Shown here piece after piece: positions 7,371 through 18,409 of a stretch of 64,000 nucleotides of DNA (the stretch's first letter is position 1; every line of letters begins with the position of its first letter). The stretch lies in the NCBI RefSeq assembly GCF_026968045.1, contig NZ_JAPVBQ010000003.1, forward strand, positions 590,060-654,059. The letters run 5' to 3'. The position numbers and the translations under genes are program-made. The notes beneath the pieces are model-generated. The model searched no databases. It was not told where the DNA came from and saw nothing but the letters and a program-made list of their open reading frames with translations. Source of the stretch: Modestobacter sp. VKM Ac-2977 (GTDB taxonomy: Bacteria; Actinomycetota; Actinomycetes; Mycobacteriales; Geodermatophilaceae).

Positions 7371-10285
7371 CAGCGGCCCCGGAGCGCCCCCGCGTCGGGG
7401 TGGCGGACCTGGAGCAGGAGCTGACCCGGGCGCTGGACGGCGAGGTCGCCTTCGACGACTACACCCGGCACATCTTCAGCCAGGACGCCTCGATGTACAC
7501 GATGACGCCGGTCGGGGTCGCCTACCCGGCGCACACCGCCGACGTGGTCGCCGCGGTGCGGCTGGCCCGCGAGGCCGGCATCCCGGTGCTCGCCCGGGGC
7601 GCGGGCACCAGCCTGGCCGGGCAGACCGTCGGCCCGGGCCTGGTGCTGGACCTCTCCCGGCACATGCGCCGGATCACCGAGCTGGACCCGGAGGCGCGCA
7701 CCGCCCGGGTCGAGCCCGGCGTCGTGCAGGACGACCTCAACCGGGCCGCGGCCGACGCCGGCCTGATGTTCGGGCCGGACACCTCGACGTCCAACCGCGC
7801 CACCATCGGCGGGATGATCGGCAACAACTCCGCCGGCAGCGGCTCGGTGCGCTTCGGCATGACGATCGACCACGTCGAGGAGGTCGACGTCGTCCTGGCC
7901 GACGGGTCGACGGCCACCTTCGGGGTCGTAGACGAGGCCGAGCGCGCCCGCCGGGCGCAGGGCGACACGCTCGAGGCGGAGATCTACCGCCGGCTGCCCG
8001 AGCTGGTGGCGGAGAACGCGGAGGCGATCGCCACCGGGTTCCCGTCCTTCTGGCGGCGGGCCGGCGGCTACCGGCTGGACCGGCTCGCCGAGGGGCAGCC
8101 GTTCGACCTGGCGAAGTTCCTGGTCGGCTCCGAGGGCACGCTGGCGATCATCACCGCGGCCCGGGTCGGGCTGGTGCCCAAGCCGTCGAAGCAGGTCTTC
8201 GCGGTGGGCCACTTCGAGACGGTGCAGGCGGCGATCAACGCCACCGAGGACGCGCTGTCGGTCGACCCGGCGCAGGTGGAGCTGCTGGACCGCACGATCC
8301 TGGACCTCTCCCGGCAGAAGATCGAGTACGCCGGGCTGGGCAAGATCCTGCAGGGCGACCCCGACGCGCTGCTGTTCGTCTCCTTCACCGGGGACGACGA
8401 GGACCGGCTGGTCGAGTCGATGGACTCCCTCGTCGAGCTGTGGGAGCGCAACGGGCACGGCTACCACACCCTGCGGGCGGTCACCCCGGCCCAGCAGGGC
8501 GCGCTGCTCAAGGTGCGCAAGTCCGCCCTGGGCCTGCTGATGGCCAACTCCGTGGGCGCCCGCCGGCCGCTGGCCTTCATCGAGGACACCGCGGTCGACC
8601 CCAAGCACCTGGCCGAGTACACCGCTCGCTTCAAGGACGTGCTGGACCGGCACGAGCTGGAGGCGGGCTTCTACGGGCACTGCTCGGTCGGCTGCCTGCA
8701 CATCCGCCCGTTCGTCGACCTGAGCCAGCCCGGACAGGTCGAGGTCATGCGTTCGGTGGCGGTGGAGATCAAGGACCTGGTGCGCGAGTACGGCGGGGTG
8801 AACTCCAGCGAGCACGGCGACGGCCTGGCCCGCAGCGAGTTCAACCGCGAGCTGTTCGGCGACGACCTCTACGAGGCGATGCGGCAGGTCAAGGGCCTCT
8901 TCGACCCGCAGGGCACGCTCAACCCGGGCAAGATCGTCGACTCCCCGGCGATGACCGAGCACCTGCGGGACGCGAACCCGCCGACCCCCGGCCCGTTGCG
9001 CACCCGGCTGCAGTTCGACGTCGTCGGCGGGATGTTCGGCGCCGCCGACCGCTGCATGAACATCGGGCTGTGCCGCAAGTCCACGACCGGGGCGATGTGC
9101 CCCTCGTACATCGCCACCCGGATGGAGGAGCACTCCACCCGTGGCCGGGCCGGCGCGCTGGTCAAGGCGCTGAGCGAGGGCGACCCGCACACCGCGCTGG
9201 CCGACGAGCGGCTGCACGAGGTGCTCGACCTGTGCCTGATGTGCAAGGCCTGCAAGAGCGAGTGCCCGCTGGGCGTCGACGTCTCGGCGATGAAGAGCGA
9301 GGCGCTGGCGGCCAAGCACGACGTGCACGGCACCCCGCTGCGGTCGCGGGCGTTCGGGGCCATCCGCACCCTCAACCGGCTGGGCTCGGCGACGGCGCCG
9401 CTGTCGAACCTGCCGCTGAAGATCAAGCCGTTGCGGGCGCTGATGGACTCCCGCCTCGGCATCGCGCGCCAGCGGGACCTGCCGGTCTTCCACCGGACGA
9501 CGCTGATGCGCTGGTTCAAGCGGCACGAGGTTCCGGCGGCACTGACCCAGCAGCCGGTCACGATGCTGGCCGACTCGTTCACCAGCTACACCGAGCCGGG
9601 CATCGGCCAGGCCGTGGTGCGGCTGCTGGAGGCCGCCGGGCACCCGGTGCGGCTGGAGAGCAAGGGCTGCTGCGGCCGCGCGAGCATCTCCAAGGGCCTG
9701 CTGGACGACGCCCGGGGCAAGGCGCAGAAGCTGGCGGCGAACCTCTGCGAGGGCTCCGAGCCGGGTTCGCCGATCGTGGGTTGCGAGCCCTCCTGCATCC
9801 TCACGCTGCGTGCCGAGCACGTGGAGCTGCTCCCCGACGACCCGAACGTCCGGGACGTCGCGGCGCGGGTGAAGCTGCCGGAGGAGCTGCTGGTCGATGC
9901 GATCGACGACGGCCGCCTGCAGCTGCGGACCGACAGCTGGCTGGCCGGGCGCACGGTGGTCTTCCACGGCCACTGCCACCAGAAGGCCGAGGCCGGCACG
10001 GCCGCCACGGTGGCCCTGCTGTCGCGGATCCCCGGCGTCACCGTGCAGGAGCTGGACGCCGGCTGTTGCGGCATGGCCGGGTCGTTCGGCTTCGAGTCCG
10101 AGCACTACGACGTGTCCCTGCAGGTGGGGGAGGACCGGCTGTTCCCCGCCGTCCGGGCCGCCGCGCCCGACGCGGTCATCGCCGCCACGGGGGTGTCCTG
10201 CCGCCAGCAGATCTTCCACGGCACGCAGCGCACCGCCTGGCACCCGGCGGAGCTGGTGCTCGAGGCGCTGCAGGTGCCGGCCTGA
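7367..10285 (+). CDS. FAD-binding and 4Fe-4S D-2-hydroxyacid dehydrogenase (GlcD-GlcF fusion, YdiJ type)
   Basis: A 972-residue fusion. The N-terminal FAD PCMH domain (about 35-265, with RGAGTSLAGQTVGPG) and FAD-oxidase C domain (to about 530, with SSEHGDG) are followed by two 4Fe-4S motifs (near residue 562, and CLMCKACKSECP near 622), then two CCG cysteine domains (KGCCGRA near 766, AGCCGMAG near 898). This matches the YdiJ/D-2-hydroxyglutarate or D-lactate/glycolate dehydrogenase class that passes electrons to the respiratory chain. Coupled by ATGA to the glyoxylate aminotransferase, it may supply glyoxylate by oxidising glycolate, but D-2-hydroxyglutarate or D-lactate are equally possible substrates. 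A perfect terminator follows the stop codon. Confidence 0.88.
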   Translation: MTAAPERPRVGVADLEQELTRALDGEVAFDDYTRHIFSQDASMYTMTPVGVAYPAHTADVVAAVRLAREAGIPVLARGAGTSLAGQTVGPGLVLDLSRHMRRITELDPEARTARVEPGVVQDDLNRAAADAGLMFGPDTSTSNRATIGGMIGNNSAGSGSVRFGMTIDHVEEVDVVLADGSTATFGVVDEAERARRAQGDTLEAEIYRRLPELVAENAEAIATGFPSFWRRAGGYRLDRLAEGQPFDLAKFLVGSEGTLAIITAARVGLVPKPSKQVFAVGHFETVQAAINATEDALSVDPAQVELLDRTILDLSRQKIEYAGLGKILQGDPDALLFVSFTGDDEDRLVESMDSLVELWERNGHGYHTLRAVTPAQQGALLKVRKSALGLLMANSVGARRPLAFIEDTAVDPKHLAEYTARFKDVLDRHELEAGFYGHCSVGCLHIRPFVDLSQPGQVEVMRSVAVEIKDLVREYGGVNSSEHGDGLARSEFNRELFGDDLYEAMRQVKGLFDPQGTLNPGKIVDSPAMTEHLRDANPPTPGPLRTRLQFDVVGGMFGAADRCMNIGLCRKSTTGAMCPSYIATRMEEHSTRGRAGALVKALSEGDPHTALADERLHEVLDLCLMCKACKSECPLGVDVSAMKSEALAAKHDVHGTPLRSRAFGAIRTLNRLGSATAPLSNLPLKIKPLRALMDSRLGIARQRDLPVFHRTTLMRWFKRHEVPAALTQQPVTMLADSFTSYTEPGIGQAVVRLLEAAGHPVRLESKGCCGRASISKGLLDDARGKAQKLAANLCEGSEPGSPIVGCEPSCILTLRAEHVELLPDDPNVRDVAARVKLPEELLVDAIDDGRLQLRTDSWLAGRTVVFHGHCHQKAEAGTAATVALLSRIPGVTVQELDAGCCGMAGSFGFESEHYDVSLQVGEDRLFPAVRAAAPDAVIAATGVSCRQQIFHGTQRTAWHPAELVLEALQVPA

Positions 10286-10308
10286 CCCCAGGCTGAGCAC
10301 GTACCGCC

Positions 10309-10353
10309 GGACGGGCGGCGACCGGACCCCGGAGGTCCGGTCGCCGCCCGTCC
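10309..10353. terminator. Rho-independent-like terminator, 20-bp perfect stem
   Basis: Arms 10309-10328 and 10334-10353 are perfectly complementary around a CCGGA loop, 23 nt after the dehydrogenase stop codon. There is no T-run, as is common in actinobacteria. Confidence 0.8.
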
Positions 10354-10387
10354 TGCATCCGGGAGACGCGGTTCACCCGGAATGGTC

Positions 10388-10402
10388 GTTGCAGACCGCA
10401 AC
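10388..10402. promoter_or_regulatory. Inverted repeat GTTGC-N5-GCAAC upstream of the MFS exporter
   Basis: A 15-bp inverted repeat in the 160 bp before the DHA2 transporter; a possible repressor site. No adjacent regulator gene is dedicated to it. A 14-bp repeat with the same arms lies at 41997-42010 before another MFS transporter. Confidence 0.3.
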
Positions 10403-10514
10403 AAACGGGTGCAGGATGGTTGCTGTCTACATGTACCGGGTGTCCGGCGCGCGGGGCCGATCGGCCACCGGACGGCGCTCGCACTCGGACTCGCAACGTC
10501 CAGGAGAACCACCG

Positions 10515-12179
10515 ATGAGCAGCTCCGCACCGACCCGGCCGGCCGCCGGGGCGACCGCCGCCCCAGCGCCGCTCGGCCCCGCCGAGCAGCAGGGCCGGAT
10601 GACGCACCGGCAGATCCTCAGTGCGCTGTCGGGGATGTTGCTGGCGATGTTCGTGGCGTTCCTGTCCTCGACCGTCGTCTCCAACGCCCTGCCGACGATC
10701 ATCACCGACCTCCGCGGCTCGCAGAGCCAGTACACCTGGGTGGTCACCGCCACCCTGCTGGCCTCGACCGCATCCACGCCCATCTGGGGCAAGCTCGCCG
10801 ACCTGTTCAGCAAGAAGCTGCTCATCCAGATCGCGATCGTGGTCTTCGTCGTCGGCTCGATGCTGGCCGGGCTCTCGCAGTCGCTGCCGACGCTGATCGG
10901 CTGGCGGGTCCTGCAGGGCCTGGGTCTGGGTGGGCTGCAGGCGCTGGTGCAGATCGCGATGGCGGCGATGATCAGCCCGCGTGAACGGGGGCGGTACTCC
11001 GGCCTGCTCGGCTCGGTGATGGCGGTCGCCACCGTCGGTGGCCCGCTGATCGGTGGCCTGCTGGTCGACACCAGCTGGCTGGGCTGGCGCTGGTGCTTCT
11101 TCGTCGGCGTCCCGTTCGCCCTCGTCGCCCTGGTGCTGCTGCAGCGGACCCTGCACCTGCCGGTCACCCGGCGCGCGGTCTCCATCGACTACCTGGGTGC
11201 GACGTTCCTGACCGCCGGCGTCTCTGCGCTGCTGATCTGGGTGACCCTGGCCGGGGACAGCTTCGCCTGGGCCTCCCTGGAGACCGGGCTGTTCGTCGGG
11301 GGTGGCGTGCTCGCCCTCGTCGCGTTCGTGGTCACCGAGCTGCGTGCCGAGGAGCCGATCGTCCCGCTCCGGTTGTTCCGTGACCGGACGACGACCCTGG
11401 CGATCATCGCCAGCGTCGCGATCGGTGTCGCGATGTTCGGTTCCACGGTGTTCCTCGGCCAGTACCTGCAGATCTCCCGCGGCTACTCGCCCACGGCGGC
11501 CGGGCTGCTCACCATCCCGATGGTCGGCGGCCTGCTGGTCTCCTCGACCGTCTCCGGGATCCTGATCACCCGCACCGGGTTCTGGAAGCGCTACCTGGTC
11601 GCCGGTTCGTTGCTGGTGGCCCTCGGGTTCGGCCTGCTGGCCACGATCGACCACGCCACGGACATGGTCGTGCTGGGCGTCTTCCTCACCGTGCTCGGTG
11701 TCGGCATCGGGATGACCATGCAGAACCTGGTGCTGGCCGTGCAGAACACCGTCGCCGCCACCGACCTGGGGGCGGCGAGCTCGGCGGTCGCGTTCTTCCG
11801 CAGCCTCGGCGGCACGATCGGCGTCTCGGTGCTCGGTGCGGTGCTCTCCAGCCGGGTGGGCACGCTGATCCAGTCCGGGCTGTCCGACGTCCCGGGTGCC
11901 TCCGCGGCGGCCGGTTCCCAGGAGATCGGACTCGCCGACCTGGCCGACGCCCCGGCGCCGGTCCGCGCGCTGATCCAGGTCTCCTACGGCGACGCCACCG
12001 GGCGGGTCTTCCTCATCGCGGCGCTGCTGTCGCTGATCACGATCGTGGCCGTCCTGCTGATCCGGGAGGTCGCGCTGCGCACCGAGACCGGGGACGAGCG
12101 GCTGCGGACCGAGGCTGGTGCCTCCTCGGGGGACACGACCGCCGACGTCGACGCCCAGCTCGCGGGCCGCCGCGGCTGA
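10515..12179 (+). CDS. MFS drug exporter, DHA2 (EmrB/QacA) family, 14 transmembrane segments
   Basis: An integral membrane proton-drug antiporter of 554 residues. The first helix (SALSGMLLAMFVAFLSSTVV) is followed by the DHA2 start motif NALPTIITDL and motif A (GKLADLFSKK, about 97-106). Motif C region (GGPLIGGLL) is present near 180. About 14 hydrophobic segments are spread over the length, with a hydrophilic tail rich in T, E and G after residue 520. The ATG at 10515 follows CAGGAGAA. Alone between two terminators, it is monocistronic. The substrate is unknown; nothing ties it to the glyoxylate genes on its left. Confidence 0.9.
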   Translation: MSSSAPTRPAAGATAAPAPLGPAEQQGRMTHRQILSALSGMLLAMFVAFLSSTVVSNALPTIITDLRGSQSQYTWVVTATLLASTASTPIWGKLADLFSKKLLIQIAIVVFVVGSMLAGLSQSLPTLIGWRVLQGLGLGGLQALVQIAMAAMISPRERGRYSGLLGSVMAVATVGGPLIGGLLVDTSWLGWRWCFFVGVPFALVALVLLQRTLHLPVTRRAVSIDYLGATFLTAGVSALLIWVTLAGDSFAWASLETGLFVGGGVLALVAFVVTELRAEEPIVPLRLFRDRTTTLAIIASVAIGVAMFGSTVFLGQYLQISRGYSPTAAGLLTIPMVGGLLVSSTVSGILITRTGFWKRYLVAGSLLVALGFGLLATIDHATDMVVLGVFLTVLGVGIGMTMQNLVLAVQNTVAATDLGAASSAVAFFRSLGGTIGVSVLGAVLSSRVGTLIQSGLSDVPGASAAAGSQEIGLADLADAPAPVRALIQVSYGDATGRVFLIAALLSLITIVAVLLIREVALRTETGDERLRTEAGASSGDTTADVDAQLAGRRG

Positions 12180-12194
12180 CCGTCAGGACGCGCA

Positions 12195-12227
12195 GAGGCC
12201 CGTCCCCCCACCGGGGAGACGGGCCTC
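12195..12227. terminator. Terminator hairpin after the MFS gene
   Basis: Arms GAGGCCCGTC and GACGGGCCTC lie 16 nt after the stop codon, with additional C/G pairing in the loop. Confidence 0.7.
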
Positions 12228-12239
12228 CGTGCGTTCCGG

Positions 12240-12289
12240 CCCCCCTTCAAGGGCCCACCCTGAGCCTGCGAAGGGTGGGGGAAGGGGGG
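12240..12289. terminator. Compound hairpin at the 3-prime end of the OsmC gene
   Basis: Outer arms CCCCCCTTC/GAAGGGGGG and inner arms CCCACCCT/AGGGTGGG form a nested hairpin ending 8 bp from the OsmC stop codon on the minus strand. The loop contains TGAGCCTGCGAAGG, which resembles a small dispersed repeat that I recall seeing in many bacterial genomes. Confidence 0.6.
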
Positions 12290-12296
12290 TCCTTCT

Positions 12297-12731
12297 TCAG
12301 AGGAGCGCGGCGTCCAGGCTGATGTCCACGGCGGCCAGCGCCTTGCTCACCGGGCACCCGGCCTTGGCGGCCTGGGCTGCCTTGTCGAACCCGGCGGCGT
12401 CGAGCCCGTCGACCTCGCCGCGCACGGTCAGCGCGATGGCGGTGATCGTCGGGGCGCCGTCCTGCTGGCCCAGGGTCACGTCGGCGCTCACCTCGAGCGA
12501 CTGCGTCGTGCCGCCGGCCTTGCCGATCTCGCTGGACAGCGCCATGGCGTAGCAGGACGAGTGGGCGGCGGCGATGAGCTCCTCGGGGCTGGTGGTGCCC
12601 CCGGCCTCCTCGGCCGCCCGCTTGGGGAAGCTGACGTCGAACGTGCCGACCTTCGAGCTGGACAGCTCGACCTGGCCGGAGCCCTCCTGCAGAGAGCCGT
12701 TCCAGGCGGTGCGTGCGGTACGGGTGGGCAT
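12297..12731 (-). CDS. OsmC-family peroxiredoxin
   Basis: A 144-residue thiol-dependent peroxidase that reduces organic hydroperoxides in the cytoplasm. The two catalytic cysteines are in AHSSCYAMAL (Cys60) and AGCPVSKAL (Cys126); Glu51 in SPEELIAAA is also conserved. The motif set fits OsmC more than Ohr. ATG 12731 is preceded by a very strong GGAGGAGGT. An ohrR-type regulator lies upstream on the same strand, 185 bp away, which suggests regulation by organic peroxide. Confidence 0.9.
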   Translation of the reverse strand: MPTRTARTAWNGSLQEGSGQVELSSSKVGTFDVSFPKRAAEEAGGTTSPEELIAAAHSSCYAMALSSEIGKAGGTTQSLEVSADVTLGQQDGAPTITAIALTVRGEVDGLDAAGFDKAAQAAKAGCPVSKALAAVDISLDAALL

Positions 12732-12916
12732 CGGACCTCCTCCTCGTCGGTGGCGGTCGCGACGCGGGGCTGCGCCGGGACCGGGCACCGGTTCTGACGG
12801 GGTCAACCGTTCCGGGCCGCCGGTGTTCCCGCCACCGGACCGGCCTCTCCCCGTCCGGCCCCGCTGCAGGGTCCCGCCGCGAGCTCGGGAGTGGTGGGGG
12901 GCAGCGGGGGCCTCCT

Positions 12917-13378
12917 TCAGGCGGGGGCGCTCGCGCGGGTGTCGGCGACCCGCTCGGTGATCAGCCGCAGCTGGCTCTTCAGCTCGTCGAACTGCTGCTG
13001 GTTCAGCGCCAGGGCGTCGATCATCTCCGCGGAGATCGCGCACGCGGGGGCCTCGAGGGCCCGGCCCGCGTCGGTGAGCCGGACGGAGACGGACCGCTCG
13101 TCGTCGGCCCGGCGGTGCCGGGTCACCAGCCCCGCGGCGGTGAGTCGCTTGAGCAGGGGGGACAGGGTGCCGGAGTCCAGCGCCAGGCGGGCGCCCAGTT
13201 GGCCGACGGTCTGCCCGTCCTCCTCCCACAGCAGCATGAGGACCAGGTACTGGGGATAGGTGACCCCCAGCTCGTCCAGCATGGGCCGGTAGCGGGCCGT
13301 GACCGCCCGCGAGGCGGCGTAGAGCGCGAAACAGAGCTGATCGTCGAGAGCGACGCTCGGCGACGGGGTGTCTGTCAT
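12917..13378 (-). CDS. ohrR: OhrR-type MarR-family organic-peroxide sensor
   Basis: A 153-residue winged-helix repressor. The N-terminus [15 protein letters not shown] holds the redox-sensing Cys16 typical of one-Cys OhrR, and the motif [16 protein letters not shown] matches OhrR closely. The winged helix spans about 55-110 ([15 protein letters not shown] as recognition helix). There is no obvious second peroxidatic cysteine partner apart from the later Cys in APACAIS. The ATG at 13378 was preferred over an upstream in-frame start because a TACTCT -10 box lies 6 nt before it. The downstream OsmC gene is the likely target. Confidence 0.88.
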   Translation of the reverse strand: MTDTPSPSVALDDQLCFALYAASRAVTARYRPMLDELGVTYPQYLVLMLLWEEDGQTVGQLGARLALDSGTLSPLLKRLTAAGLVTRHRRADDERSVSVRLTDAGRALEAPACAISAEMIDALALNQQQFDELKSQLRLITERVADTRASAPA

Positions 13379-13384
13379 GGGGCA

Positions 13385-13390
13385 AGAGTA
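13385..13390 (-). promoter_or_regulatory. -10 box of a leaderless ohrR transcript
   Basis: TACTCT on the minus strand ends 6 nt before the ohrR ATG. This fits a transcript starting at the start codon. Confidence 0.45.
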
Positions 13391-13493
13391 GGGCGCGATC
13401 CGGCGGCAGGCAGCCATGTGGCCCATCTCGTCGGCTTTTCTGCCAGGGTCGGAGGTCTCTGGCGGCCTGCGGGGCGGCCCTGGACGCGTTCAG

Positions 13494-13514
13494 GTTGAGT
13501 GGAACAGACTCAAG
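13494..13514. promoter_or_regulatory. HAIR element (HspR operator) of clpB
   Basis: TTGAGT-N7-ACTCAAG matches the known HAIR consensus CTTGAGT-N7-ACTCAAG except for the outermost base of one arm. The left arm doubles as a -35 box (TTGAGT, 13495-13500) with TGATCC 17 nt downstream. This predicts that clpB is repressed by HspR and induced by heat. Confidence 0.85.
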
Positions 13515-13575
13515 TCCTGATCCGTTGGACTCCACGAACCGTCCCGTGCCGCAGGAGAGGACAGGCCCACCCGCC

Positions 13576-16242
<2,667 letters not shown>

Positions 16243-16247
16243 GGCGC

Positions 16248-16273
16248 GTGCCCGCCGTCCCGACGGCGGGCAC
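16248..16273 (+). terminator. clpB terminator hairpin
   Basis: GTGCCCGCCGTC and GACGGCGGGCAC are adjacent perfect arms starting 6 nt after the clpB stop codon. Confidence 0.7.
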
Positions 16274-16395
16274 GGTCGTCGCCGGCCCGGCGCAGGCGGG
16301 TGAGGAAGGGGTGACCGCGGGACAGGGCCGGTGCCGGCACGCCGGGGATGCGCCATGATCAGGAATTCACGTACAGCAGTGATCCGAGGAGCGTC

Positions 16396-17052
16396 ATGAC
16401 GTCAGGACCGCAGGACCCCCAGCAGGGCGGCTCCGGACAGCAGCCCCCGTACGGCCAGCAGCCCCCCTACGGGCAGCAGCCGGGCTACGGGCAGCAGCCC
16501 GGCTACGGGCAGCAGCCCGGCTACGGGCAGCAGCCCGGCTACGGGCAGGGCGGGCCGGAGCAGCCGGGCCAGTACGCCTACCCCGCCGCACCCGGCGCCC
16601 AGTACGGCGACGCCCCGGATGCCCCGACGGAACGACCGACCACCGTCAAGGCCGGGATCGGTGCGTTCCTGGCGAACACGATCCTCGGGCTGATCAGCTC
16701 GATCATCACCTTCACCAGCCTCGACTCGCAGATCGACGACCTGATCGCCGACCAGGCGCTCACCCGCGACGAGGCCTCGGCGGCGCTCACCATCGGCGCG
16801 GGCATCGGCCTCGTCCTGACGGCGGCCTACCTGCTGGTGCTGTTCTTCGCCTGGAAGGGGCACAACTGGGCGCGCATCGTCCTCTGGGTGCTGGGTGGCC
16901 TGAGCGTGCTGTTCAGCCTGCTGGGGGCATCGGCCCTCGGCTTCCTCGGCGTGATCGGCCTGCTGCTCACCATCGCGGGGATCGTGCTCCTGGCGCTCAA
17001 GCCCTCCAGTGACTGGTACAAGGCGGAGACGCAGCGCCGGAACCGCTTCTGA
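16396..17052 (+). CDS. Membrane protein with Gln/Pro/Tyr/Gly repeat N-terminus
   Basis: A 218-residue protein. The first 75 residues are disordered and made of six QQPxYG hexapeptide repeats, then PEQPGQYAYPAAPGAQYG. Four hydrophobic segments follow (about 85-110, 135-160, 165-190 and 190-212), with a charged end (ETQRRNRF). ATG 16396 is preceded by AGGAG. The architecture (proline/glutamine-rich cytoplasmic tail plus four helices) is common among uncharacterised actinobacterial membrane proteins. It is monocistronic, with a convergent neighbour 6 bp away. Function unknown. Confidence 0.8.
   Translation: MTSGPQDPQQGGSGQQPPYGQQPPYGQQPGYGQQPGYGQQPGYGQQPGYGQGGPEQPGQYAYPAAPGAQYGDAPDAPTERPTTVKAGIGAFLANTILGLISSIITFTSLDSQIDDLIADQALTRDEASAALTIGAGIGLVLTAAYLLVLFFAWKGHNWARIVLWVLGGLSVLFSLLGASALGFLGVIGLLLTIAGIVLLALKPSSDWYKAETQRRNRF
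16438..16545 (+). repeat. Six tandem 18-bp coding repeats
   Basis: Six in-frame 18-bp units with core CAGCAGCCCGGCTACGGG; the last three are identical and the first two carry CCC/CCG in place of GGC. They encode QQPGYG. Unit number is likely to vary between strains by slippage. Confidence 0.9.
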
Positions 17053-17058
17053 CCCCCG

Positions 17059-17532
17059 TCAGCGGGAGGAGCGGCTGCGTGGGCCGGACGAGGCCCACGC
17101 AGCCGTCGTCCGGGCCAGCAGGCTGGTGGCAGCAGCCGCGCAGAGCACCAGCACCAGCAGCGACGAGGCCGCCACGCCACCGGTCAGGAAGGTCGCGCCG
17201 AGGGTCAGCAGCCCCAGCGGCAGGCTGACGGCCAGCCCGGTCCACCGCGCCCACGCCCGGCCGTGGGCGAGGGAGACCGCGGAGACGGCGGCCAGCACCC
17301 CGAACACCACGGCCTGGACCAGGTTCAGGAGCACGGCCCGCTCGGCGTCGGAGCGCGGCGAGCCCGGCTGGGCATCGGCGAGGGTGTCGATCACGGTGTC
17401 CCGGACGACGAACGTGAGCAGCGCGTTGAGCAGGAGCAGCAGGGCGAGCGCGGCGAGCACCGCGATGGAGACCTTGACCGAGGCGGGGGTCTCCGGGCGG
17501 GCCGGACCGGAGGGCGGAGGGCTGCTGCTCAC
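17059..17532 (-). CDS. Hypothetical four-helix membrane protein
   Basis: 157 residues beginning with a short proline/serine-rich stretch, then four hydrophobic helices (about 20-45, 68-90, 95-118 and 120-140) and a basic serine-rich C-terminus. The GTG at 17532 is the only plausible start. The gene is convergent with the QQPGYG repeat membrane protein, which has the same four-helix layout, so the two may be related in type. The last 20 codons contain a perfect hairpin that probably terminates the opposing gene. No known family recognised. Confidence 0.65.
   Translation of the reverse strand: MSSSPPPSGPARPETPASVKVSIAVLAALALLLLLNALLTFVVRDTVIDTLADAQPGSPRSDAERAVLLNLVQAVVFGVLAAVSAVSLAHGRAWARWTGLAVSLPLGLLTLGATFLTGGVAASSLLVLVLCAAAATSLLARTTAAWASSGPRSRSSR
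17072..17105. terminator. Terminator hairpin embedded in the 3-prime coding end of the convergent gene
   Basis: Perfect 14-bp arms CGGCTGCGTGGGCC and GGCCCACGCAGCCG surround a 6-nt loop, 20 nt beyond the stop codon of the 16396-17052 gene and inside the minus-strand coding sequence. Confidence 0.6.
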
Positions 17533-17675
17533 CGCGTCAGGGTGGCACGCCGGGGCGGCAGCTCGGTCGCCTGCCGCGCCGGATGCGATGCTGGCGGCGT
17601 CCTGGCCGGCGCCAGCAGCAGGACCAGGACCACCGTGAGCGTGTGGTGACCGAGACCAGGAGGACAGTCGCAGTG

Positions 17676-18356
17676 ATGGCCCCCCGGCAGACCCGAGCCG
17701 TCGTCCCGTCCCGGATCGGTGGGCTCCTCGCCGTCCCGGTCCTGCTGGCCGGGCTGGCCGGCTGCAGTGGGTCCGACGAACCGACCGCGCGCGCCACCCC
17801 CAGTGTCACGGCGGCCGAGACCAGCGCCGCACCGACGCCGGAGGCGGCTGCGACGCCCACCGGCCCGATCGGACCGGGCTGCGAGCAGGTCTTCCCCGCG
17901 GCCGGCGGTGCGCCGGCGGACCTGGCCACCCAGCCGGTGAGCGCGGTGGTGGGCGCCAACCCGCAGCTCAGCACCCTCACCGCGGCCGTCGGCGCGGCCA
18001 ACCTGGTCGACGTGCTCAACACCCGCGAGGAGGTCACCGTGCTGGCGCCGACGAACGCCGCCTTCGATGCGCTGGGCCCCGATGCGCTGCCCGCGCTGCT
18101 CGGTGACGTCCCCCGGCTCACCTCGCTGCTGACCCACCACGTCCTGCCCGGTCGGCTGGCGCCGGCCGACCTCGTCGGCGAGCACGTCACGCTCAACGGC
18201 GACCCGGTCACCGTCGCCGGGACGGCCGAGGCGCCGACGGTCGCCGTCGAGGGCACCCTGGCCGGCGCCGCCCCGGCGACCGTGGTCTGCGGCAACGTGC
18301 CCACGGCGAACGCCACGGTCTACGTCATCGACCAGGTGCTCGCCCCGGCCGGCTGA
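17676..18356 (+). CDS. Fasciclin (FAS1) domain lipoprotein
   Basis: 226 residues. A signal peptide ends in the lipobox VLLAGLAGC, with Cys30 as the lipidated residue. A Thr/Ala/Pro linker (about 34-70) leads to one FAS1 domain (about 75-225) with the H1 motif VTVLAPTNAAFDALG and the H2-like YVIDQVLAP end. FAS1 lipoproteins such as mycobacterial MPT83 are surface exposed and thought to mediate adhesion. ATG 17676 is preceded by AGGAGG at 17658-17663; a GTG immediately before it could also be used. A single-gene unit. Confidence 0.9.
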   Translation: MAPRQTRAVVPSRIGGLLAVPVLLAGLAGCSGSDEPTARATPSVTAAETSAAPTPEAAATPTGPIGPGCEQVFPAAGGAPADLATQPVSAVVGANPQLSTLTAAVGAANLVDVLNTREEVTVLAPTNAAFDALGPDALPALLGDVPRLTSLLTHHVLPGRLAPADLVGEHVTLNGDPVTVAGTAEAPTVAVEGTLAGAAPATVVCGNVPTANATVYVIDQVLAPAG

Positions 18357-18396
18357 GCCGTGCCGACCGGCGGGGTCGCCCGTCCGCCGGCCCCAG

Positions 18397-18402
18397 TAGG
18401 GT
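18397..18402 (+). promoter_or_regulatory. -10 box of leaderless pyrE transcript
   Basis: TAGGGT followed by 7 nt and then the pyrE ATG; no Shine-Dalgarno is present. Confidence 0.55.
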
Positions 18403-18409
18403 CGGCGGG

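Noticed and set aside
7016-10300. Very long open frame on the minus strand opposite the FAD/Fe-S dehydrogenase
   Set aside because: High GC makes stop codons rare in shadow frames. The translation is rich in R, G, A and H with no domain, while the plus strand has clear motifs.
16438-16545. Short tandem repeats considered as a CRISPR array
   Set aside because: Units are contiguous 18-bp in-frame coding repeats with no spacers; they encode QQPGYG.
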